A stretch of DNA of 64,000 nt. Source: Nannochloris sp. 'desiccata'. Taxonomy: Eukaryota > Chlorophyta > Trebouxiophyceae > Chlorellales > Chlorellaceae. The translations under genes were made by a program, and so were the position numbers. The notes below the pieces were generated by a model, which saw nothing but the letters and a program-made list of their open reading frames with translations, ran no database searches and was not told the origin of the DNA. Shown in pieces: positions 56,054 to 64,000 of this stretch. Within the stretch, counting starts at the first letter, position 1, and each line of letters begins with the position of its first letter. The DNA lies in contig JAGTXX020000006.1 of NCBI GenBank assembly GCA_019044685.2, positions 1,383,501 through 1,447,500 of the forward strand, written 5' to 3'.

Positions 56054-59000
56054 CTAAAAAGCAATCTTATTTTGATAGTACTGAATCAGATCATACACCC
56101 CAGTTGTCCATTTGTCATACGCATCATTAATCAACCCTCTCATAAACTCAGCAGCCTGGCCATCAGACATTTCCATATGAAATCTTTGCCTTAGTGAATC
56201 CACCGTGGCGCCTCGGCTAAAACAAGGCAATTTCGACGATTCAGCCATAGCGACCGTCGCGATAATAGCATCAGCGCTGGATCTGGCTGCAAGATAGCCT
56301 TTTATACAAAATTCTTGGAATTTCAAAAAATGAGGTGAGTTTCTGGTGTTGCCTGGGTCTAATAGTTCCGTCATTTCATACGACAATTTGAATGCAGCAG
56401 ATTCGAATCCCATATTTCCACCGGGAGAAATGCCTAGAATATATCCAAAATCTATGTGGATAATTCTACCACGGTTGTCAATCATAATATTGCCATTATG
56501 TCGGTCTTTTGCTTGGATCAAATAGGAAGCGACGGCATAGGCGGCGCTCGAGGCGATGAAAGCAGAGCGTGCAGCTTCAAACCGAGCAGAGCCTGGGAGA
56601 CCAAATTCATGTTGGAAGACTTCAAATAACCCTCCATCGGTTAATTCCCCTAATTGGGCTCGAGATTTTGCATGTGGCACGACTTCAATAACACCGCACT
56701 CGTGACCGGTGGGTATAACACCATAAGGAACGAGCGGTAATGGCAATGCAGCAGCATCAAATTCAGTTTTGAGTAGTTCTATAACTTGTAAAGCTAAGAC
56801 ATCCTGTCTGCAATCATCTCCCACTTTGAAAATTGCAGCTTCAACTGCAGGGGTAGGAAACCCGCCATCTGTTTGCTCAATTTCTACATTAAATGCGACT
56901 AAAATTGGGCATTTCGCTGCAGATTGCATGGGAGCTGCACTTTCGGGGATAGGAGTGACAACCCGTGCGTGTAAATCTGTCGGCATGAACAAATCATCTC
57001 TCGGAACTTGTACTTCGCTAACAAATTGCATCGCAGCAGACTTTCTTTCTTCCTTCGCAATGGGATAGAGCTTTCCAGAAATATCTGTAACATCCGAGAA
57101 AAACTTGAGCTGGGATTCAAGTTGTTCTCTCACATGACCGTGCAAGGTCTCCCATAGGCGTTGTTTCACTCTATCTGCAATAGACCAAAGGCCGGTATCA
57201 ACAGGCGGGGACCAATTTGACCTTCTAACTGCTGGATTAAAGGCCTCCTCTGGCGGCGTACCCTCAGAATTCAATTGACACACTAACAAATACGCAAAAT
57301 ACACAGATTCATTAGCAGTCTGCATTAAGAAAGCCTCTAACAAGCCTTCAGGATCATTTCGCAGAAGCTGTACGAGTTGCGGTAAAAAGAAAGAAACCTC
57401 CTCAGGGTCACATATGTCTAGAGAACGCATGACGTAATCAGTTACGATAGGATGACGACCAGCAGCACTAGAAATAATAACCATAGCTTGCTGTAAGTTG
57501 ACAGGAGCCCATGTATTCAAATACTGTAAAGAAGGGGCATTAGCGGCAGTGGCGGAGGGGGTTGCTAAATATTGTACCGCCTGAGAAAGTTTTTGTACCG
57601 CTGGGTTTTCAGCATGGAGGTTGACGAGTTGTTGTAACTGATCAGAGACAGCAGGGATACCGGAAAAACGTGATCCAACAGCTAAAGCCAGATTAGGAGA
57701 GACCTCCCAAGCAGATTTTATATACCTCGACCAGTCAGCGTTGTTGACAGAGTACCCAGTTAAATTACGACCAAATGACCGAGAAGAAGACGAAGGGACT
57801 GTACCAGGACGAGTACTATTCTTAATCTTGCCACTATTTGCACCATTCGTACTAGTAGTTGTACTAAAGGCAGTACGCACTGGTACGGGATCTGCCCATA
57901 AAGAAAGTCTTTCCGCTTCAATCTGCAATAAAAATTTCAACAAGACCGTCGGGGAACTTTCCATTTCTACTCGTAATCTTGGTGCCAACGCATCACTTCG
58001 TGAAGTTGCAGCTACCAGGAATGGTGCTTGTCGAAGTAACACTGAGAAGTCATTGATAGAGTTTGTAGCTTCTCTTAATGACGTTCTATCGCCTTCATAC
58101 CACCTAACTTTACTACCGTTGAACGCCGCCAGGGCAGAGCTAATAATTCTTTTATAGAGAACTACACGATTATAGCCACTCTTAGTAGTAGTAGTAGTAC
58201 TAGTACCACTGATAAATGTAGTACCAGCACTGCTACGACTATTTTCAAGTTCAATATGAGTAGAAGACGGCGACGATTCATCCACAGCAGCCGCTGAAGT
58301 ACTACTGGCGTGAGAAGTTTCTTTGCTACCGACACAAATAAAACTCAACGCTAATTGTAAAAATCTGAACCTCGCTCCAATAGCTGATGGGTGTTGATTT
58401 AATGGCGAATCATCGATTCCTCCAAGAGATGCATCCAACATACGTCCAAGAGTGGTGTTTAAAGAAAATGAGCTCCCAGCACTTTCGTAATGTTGACATC
58501 GCCAGATTTCAGAGAAAAATACTGCCCATGCGTGGTGAGCTTGAATCCCGGCCAATTGCGTCTCGATATCTCTCTCTTCTCTAGGAATTTGATTTTCTTG
58601 TTGTTGTTGATGGATGCCGTTTTCTGCAGAAGTACCAGTTTTCTGCCCCGCAGCAACTTCATTTAACGTATCCTCTACATCAAAGAGACCCAAGCGTTGT
58701 TCTTTTGAAGCTATCCAGGCAGCAGCAATCTCTTCAAGTAAAGTTTGTTTCAATGCCGGACTGCTAACGGCCAGTAACCAGTGCCACACCATACAGGATG
58801 CAGCCATCACCTCTGGCACAAATTTCGACAGCGGAGTCCACGCCAGTAACCGCAATAACGGTGGCACTGCAGAATCTACTTCATCCCGTACAATCGCAGC
58901 TGCGCCATCGATTATTTTGGAAATTAAAATTTTATCGGGGGCGCTTTCTTGGACAGCACCTAGCAAAGCGCGTGCACAGCGCGCGACAACACCTCCTCCG

Positions 59001-62000
59001 ACCATTCCTGCACCATCGTTTTCAGCTGCATTGAGCCCTGAGACAGTTCCTAGGGCGTGGAGTTTCACACTCCAAGCTACAAGGCCTTTAAAAGAGCCAG
59101 TAAGGTCTGGAAGTGAACAGTGTGATCGCCCCGCGTGAAGTGCTTGCATGACTTCGGCTGTAAACTGCATCGCAATACTTGCGTGACGACCGCCTTTTGC
59201 ACCTAAATGACGAATCATTTCTAAAACAAGGGCTTCTGCGGGGCCGGGAGCGATTGCTGCAGCTTGACGTACTAATTCAACCATTCTCACCCTGGGCAAT
59301 GACGCCGATGCAAAAGAGGAATTCGAGTTGGCAAGATTTGTCGAATGCAGTGTTGCAGCTGAAGGTGGGAGCTGCTCATATGCAGGCTTAAAGCTATCAG
59401 CAAGACCTTCCTGTTCAGCCACCGCATGCAACGCAGCAGCAAATACTGAATTACTGAATAATAAACCCGGAAAGCGGCTGGTCAAACTTTCTAATAAAGT
59501 ATATGCTGTGCGTGCGACGTCTTCATTAGGGCCCTGTGTTTTCAAGTTTGCAGTAAGAACTTCAGCAGTTGTTTCAATAGCACGGGCAACGTACTCGGCA
59601 TCAGCACCACCAGCTGTGCTTAAAGTAGCAAGTCTTTTCACTTGAGCAGAAAATGCCGCTACCAGTGTTTGTTTCAGCCAAGGATATTCCGCGTTCGTAA
59701 CGAGGCTGTATTGCATGTGGGTGCATACAGGTTCAAGAGGACTAAACCCAGCAGGATGACTTCTATGCTGGAACGTAGCTTCACAGACTGCTTTATAAGC
59801 AATGGTAAGAACATGAGCTGCCATCGGTGGTAACAGGGTGACACTTCCTGGCGGCGGAGTGCCTAAAACAGCAACAATTTGAGCCATAAGCTTGGCTGCT
59901 TCAGCTTTAGGCCCGAGTTTATCCAACCAACTACCATAATCTGCAACTGCGTCTTCTAAAAAGGCTTCTTCCTTTAGTTGTTCGCTGCCAAGAAGCAGTG
60001 CCGGGGTGGAGGAGGCAATGATACAAAGAGCATCAGCCCATTCTCTTGGCCACGCAGCACGCGCAGCAGCGCCAGGAGAGCGACTGGCAGTACTAGAATT
60101 AAATGATGCGAAATCGTAGACTGAGCTGTGCAGCCATAAATGACGGAGCGCAGCATTCAAAGCACGCCCTTCAGCTTGCATCGAGCTCAAAGCATCCAGT
60201 GATAATTCACTCAGAGACAGAGCCATTGAGCTTTTTTTACTCTCTTGTTTATGATCTTGAAGACCTTGCACAGCAGCAGCTGCTGCGGGTAATAACGCGC
60301 CTAGGTCTTTCACAAACGACTCATTCGGCATAATCAAAGAAAAATCAGAAAAGACCGCCAATAAGCGTTTTCTCAAGTCTTTTCTGTATTTTAAAGATAC
60401 TTTCCTGAGTCCACTGGCAAGCTTGGTGAGCGCACTTGCAAGGGCACCAGGACATCGTCCGTATATTTGTATCTCTTGCCCAGGGGCAATCAGAGGAAGA
60501 ACACCAGAATCGCCACCCCCATTACTCGTAGCTGAAGCATATCCTTGCCGGGGAGGTGTTGGCGCAGTGGTGCCATGCAATAACGCTGCTGAAATACTGA
60601 ACTGCGGAAACTTATACAGTTTAATCAACAAATCCACCACTTGGGTGTAACCCCATGAGTTATCACTGGCAGCACACGCACTCGCCATCGAAGCAAGCAC
60701 TTGAGCAGCGACACCGTACACACCGGCGTCCAGCTCCCCGCTTTTTGCCGCCAAGGTGTCCATCACGACTGGAATCAATAGCCTGGAGGCACTTTCTTCC
60801 CCGCCAACGATGGCTAATAATCTGCCCAATAGCAAGAGAACACCTTCCTTTTCGGAAGATGCTGTGGCCAAAGGGATAAACGCGCTACGGACTTCGGATG
60901 GCTGGGTACACCATGCGGCACCGAGCAAGACGGCAGCAGCTTCTGTCCAAACTCTAGTCAAGGACCGAGCAGGGCTTGCTTCGGAAAGCGCTCCGTTTTC
61001 ATCGACAGGGTGGTCTAAATCCCAGGTCCATAGCTCAGCTACCTTTCTTGAACAATCTCCTCCCTTGTTATTTGCGTTGGGACTAGGGGGAGAAATAGGG
61101 CTTTGATGAAGGCCAGAGACAGACCATTCCTGTTCCGCCAACCGGGCGCTGGCCATGCACAGTACATGCATTCTCGCTGCAGCATCCTCTACTATTATAT
61201 GCGATCCACAGGGGAACCGCCCCATTAAAGCCTTTAAATTGCGTGCAGTAGCTAAAGCCAGTTGTAAACTGTATTGTCCTGCGGGTTTTACAGGCTGCAA
61301 TTCAGCGCCGAGGGCGGTACATTGCTCAGAGCATTGAAGCAAGGTTTCCATTACCACTGCTGGAACTGCTCCATCGTCTGCTACCCAAAGGGCAGCTTGT
61401 GCTGCCAAAGAAGCCATGGCACGGACAGATTGTGGCGAGGGGAGGTCATCAGGGGATAAAGAAAGGCCTTCTCCGGGCTCTAAAAGGGGTTGAAGGGCTT
61501 TCTCTAAAGCTGCGCAGCTGCGAATAGCGATTGTTTTTGCTCTTTCTCCTCCTGGAGAATGTGCAGCATCGAGAGCGTGGATTAAATGGCTTGCGAGAGT
61601 CCATGATTTGACTTCTTCAGGGGTGGTTGGAAGGGTGATAGAGTTGGTAGAAAGTAGATTAGGAAGCCGTAAAGATAAGAGGCCATCCAAAATCTGCACA
61701 ACGATTGGCGGGAAAAAATGTTTTAGTAAAGTTTTATATGTGTAAGTGAGAACTGTGTCTCTGTGTGATATAAGCTCTTTAGATCTATTTAATAATACAC
61801 GCAGTAAATAAAAAAATGTTATTAATCTACCTCTAGTGTTGCCTGTGGCGTGAGCTCCTTGCTGGCGAGGGCCGACATTGGTCCGGGCGATAACCCACCG
61901 TTGCCAACTATAGAGAGATCTTTCTGGCCATTGGATTCAAAGGATATTTTCACGGACTTCATGGCTGGTTTATCGTCTACCGCCTCGATGCCAGGGTTTT

Positions 62001-62019
62001 GTGCAGCAAGGCCGGTCAT
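56054..62019 (-). CDS. PI4KA: Phosphatidylinositol 4-kinase alpha (type III)
   Basis: Large lipid kinase making PI4P, mainly at the plasma membrane. Exons 62019-61831 (63 codons) and 61693-56054; 1942 aa, slightly shorter than the ~2000 aa usual in plants and animals. The 137-nt intron has donor GTAGAT, branch-like TTACTAAAA and acceptor TGTGCAG, phase 0; the donor is weak, so the first exon is less certain. The N-terminal ~1300 residues are an alpha-solenoid. The helical (PIK) region includes QLVQLLRNDPEGLLEAFLM and YFAYLLVCQLNSEG. The kinase domain has FKVGDDCRQDVLALQ, VPYGVIPTGHECGVIEVV, the catalytic loop IQAKDRHNGNIM and IIHIDFGYILGISPGG. The C-terminus YDLIQYYQNKIAF is the family's ending. 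A Ser/Thr-rich insert occurs near nt 58190-58320. Confidence 0.93.
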
Positions 62020-62429
62020 TTAATCTGATCTTATTTCAACGAAGAGAACGTTGAGCAAGTAATCAAATGGCGACCAAGGAAAGCATGGATCACAAATATC
62101 TTGTTCTTTATAAGTACAGTAGGGAATATCGCGTGTCCGCGTTTGTAGCAATACAGAAGCAGATCAATTAGCTTATTTTCGTGTGATTTTAAAAAGCAGA
62201 CCCTATTGTTAGCTAAACAGTTCTTGATCACTGTGTAATCTAGTTAATAATGATAAAATGTTTACAAACGATGATTTACAGCCAGTGATTAAAATGCAGT
62301 AGGCCCTACTGAGTAGGGCCAATCCACTTCAAAGCATGCCTCAGCCAGACAGCGCCAGTAGCACAGCAGGGTAATCTATTTACCCACTCCTTTTTATTTC
62401 TATGACGTTGTGCTGCCCATTTTACCTTT
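62020..62429. other. Intergenic region between UBX gene and PI4K alpha, with a hairpin
   Basis: 410 bp between two minus-strand genes. A perfect inverted repeat GGCCCTAC-TGA-GTAGGGCC (62302-62320; 8-bp stem, 3-nt loop) lies about 110 bp past the UBX stop and 285 bp before the PI4K start. No gene seen. Confidence 0.55.
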
Positions 62430-63811
62430 TTATCTATTGCTTAATTTCATCCAACTAGGCACACCGCCAGGCTTGGCCCGTTTAGGTTCTCCTTCTGCCG
62501 TTTCTCCCGACACCACCGCCGCTGCCCCCGCTGGTGCTACCGCAGCTCTGCTGCTCCCTGAAGGCCCAGCCGCATTCTCAGCTACTACCCCAGCATTCAT
62601 CTTTTCCTCTATTCCTAACGCTTCAGCTCGGGATGGAGGTCGGCCCATTAACGCTGCCACTTCAGGACGCAGACAAGAAGAAACTTGCTCCTTGTCACCA
62701 CCACCACCACCACCACCGACAACTGCTCCTCTAAAACCTACATGCACCCTCGCAGCAGGCACTAAACCAGCAGCATAAAACGACAACGATAAATCTTTCA
62801 GCTCTGTTTTTGGCGGCGTAGTAAACAAATAGAAAGTTTTTGCAGCTTCAGGCAACAACGCAACTTTTATTAATTCCTGCAATTCCCCGACAGGTGCCAC
62901 AGCTGGGAAAGAAGCTTGTAATACAGTACCCTCTGGAAACTCTACACGAACAGGGACTGGTCCATATGAAGCAGCTTTACGTGCTTGTTCTGCTTCTCTC
63001 ATTTGTTTTGTCATTAAATGTTTTCCTTCTTGTGCACGTTGATTTTTTGCGTAGGTTGCTAATTGTTTCCGGACATCCGCTTCTGTGACCTCGTACGCCG
63101 AGTCATCGAGCTCAGTTGTAGCAGGCGAAGCACGAGCAGCTTCTTCTTGTACTTCTGCTTCTCTACTAAATACATGGATGGGTCTGCCGGCAAAGTTATT
63201 GGCGCTAAAGTCTTTCCCCTCTGGAGTTGCTGCCAATGGTGGCGGTGGCTGTTGTGGTTGTGATGCACCGGCAGCAGCGGGAGAAGAATCAGCTATACGG
63301 AGTGAAGGTGCAGGGTTCTCATTTTTTCCTGAAATTGAAGCTACATTTTGTTGTTCACGTTGTTGGTTCGCAGCAACAGCAGCAGCTACTGAAGTTGTTG
63401 GAAGTGGCAGCTGAGCTCGGGCTTGGGCTGTCGAGGCGGGAGCCGAGTTGTCGTGGAAGCCTAAAACACGCTCATGCCCTGTTTTCAACGTTATCTTTGC
63501 TCCAGTGGGTAAGTTTGCAAATCTATATGCCAAGGTAGCGTCCAGAGGTTTATCTTTCAATAACAGCTGACACTCTTCTGGCTTCACAGTTGCGGCCAAT
63601 CCAGCTTGTGTTAAGATGCTAGGAATAGCAGAGCCTAAAGGCTGCATAGGCGGCATCCTATGTGTGTAATTTTTGCCTAAATTCATAGGGATGAAATGAT
63701 AAGACTGGGACGAACGGCTGCTGCTGCTTTCATAAAAGAAAAGTAGATCGATCTAAAAAATTTCAACTTTGCTCACTTACCATGGCACTCTATATATAAC
63801 GGGGCAGCCAT
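62430..63811 (-). CDS. TUG/PUX1-type UBX-domain protein (Cdc48/p97 adaptor)
   Basis: Adaptor of the ASPSCR1/TUG and plant PUX1 group, which binds Cdc48/p97 and can take its hexamer apart. Exons 63811-63781 (ten codons plus one base) and 63676-62430 (GT-AG, 104 nt); 425 aa. The tiny first exon completes the N-terminal TUG-UBL fold: MAAPLYIECHG then KNYTHRMPPMQPLGSAIPSI, LDATLAYRFANLPTGAKITL. Starting at the in-frame ATG at 63686 would lose its first strand. A low-complexity linker follows, then a conserved helix (VRKQLATYAKNQRAQEGKHL) and the UBX domain (about 300-380): PVPVRVEFPEGTVLQASFPA, LYLFTTPP-like YLFTTPPKTELKDL, RVHVGFRG. The C-terminal VPSWMKL is also family-like. Confidence 0.88.
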
Positions 63812-63935
63812 CTTTACTCAGACTGTTGGTTTTATATCTCTATATGAATTTACAATATGTTCAAGGCATGACAGAAAACAAGCTAAAACTCCAAGACATC
63901 CAGGAACTTCAAGTTGCTTTCAATTCATTTTAAAA

Positions 63936-64000
63936 ATGATTCTTTCACCGGCAAACAGCCTGCCTCTAGATCTTTCTTACTTCTTCTCTGCGTCTGCAGT
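63936..64000 (+). CDS. Possible 5' end of a further gene (cut by the window)
   Basis: An ATG at 63936 opens a frame of 21 codons that is still open at the window edge (MILSPANSLPLDLSYFF...). It is divergent from the UBX gene, with 124 bp between start codons, in keeping with the compact divergent layout seen elsewhere. With so little sequence this may be chance, and the terminal CTGCAGT could instead be an acceptor site. Confidence 0.2.
   Translation, partial: MILSPANSLPLDLSYFFSASA

Overview
This 64 kb window is nuclear DNA of a eukaryote, most likely a green alga or another primary-plastid alga. The evidence is a mix of general eukaryotic genes (Sec61 alpha, ORC1, TAF8, Sec5, p115, XPG, PI4K alpha, RNase H2A) with plant-type ones: a TGD2-like chloroplast lipid-transport protein, a class I TPS1-type trehalose-phosphate synthase, a four-ACT-domain ACR protein, an ORC1 with a PHD finger nested in its BAH domain, a plastid-type FHA protein and PPDK. 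Genes are dense (about 29 in 64 kb), coding GC is moderate, and introns are few, short (about 70-190 nt) and mostly near the 5' end. I cannot name the species; a compact, intron-poor green alga is the best guess.

Layout. 1-2.5 kb: the 3' part of PPDK (+) and RNase H2A (-). 2.5-4.4 kb: the longest gene-free stretch, with a GC-rich island full of inverted repeats. 4.4-16 kb: the nucleolar protein MYBBP1A/Pol5, a secreted cystatin-like protein (-), the p115/Uso1 vesicle tether and ORC1. 16-24 kb: a Yak1/DYRK kinase, an NAPE-PLD-like metallohydrolase (-), a tetraspanin-like protein and a PP2C phosphatase (-). 24-31 kb: TPS1 (-), ribosomal protein eL13 and the WD40-cyclophilin CYP71/PPWD1. 31-37 kb: the ACR protein, an unrecognised four-exon gene (-) and a small unrecognised spliced gene (-). 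37-48.5 kb: Sec61 alpha, a plastid-type FHA protein, TAF8 (-), Bud20/ZNF593, a HAD hydrolase (-), TGD2, WDR4/Trm82 (-) and a BSD-domain protein. 48.5-64 kb: exocyst Sec5, XPG, PI4K alpha (-) and a TUG/PUX1-type UBX protein (-).

There is no operon or defence-type cluster; this is ordinary nuclear gene order. Several neighbours are divergent pairs sharing 310-430 bp promoters. Loose themes are membrane traffic (p115, Sec61, Sec5, PI4K alpha, UBX protein), DNA and chromatin work (RNase H2A, ORC1, TAF8, XPG, CYP71), ribosome and tRNA biogenesis (MYBBP1A, eL13, Bud20, WDR4) and carbon or nutrient signalling (PPDK, TPS1, Yak1, ACR). I found no convincing new multi-gene system. The best leads are the two orphan genes, the structured GC-rich island at about 3.9-4.15 kb, the cystatin-like secreted protein with a GC-AG intron, the RG/Q-rich tail of XPG and the strong 5' bias of introns. 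Exon boundaries were inferred by eye from splice motifs, reading frame and family similarity recalled from memory; no alignment was run.
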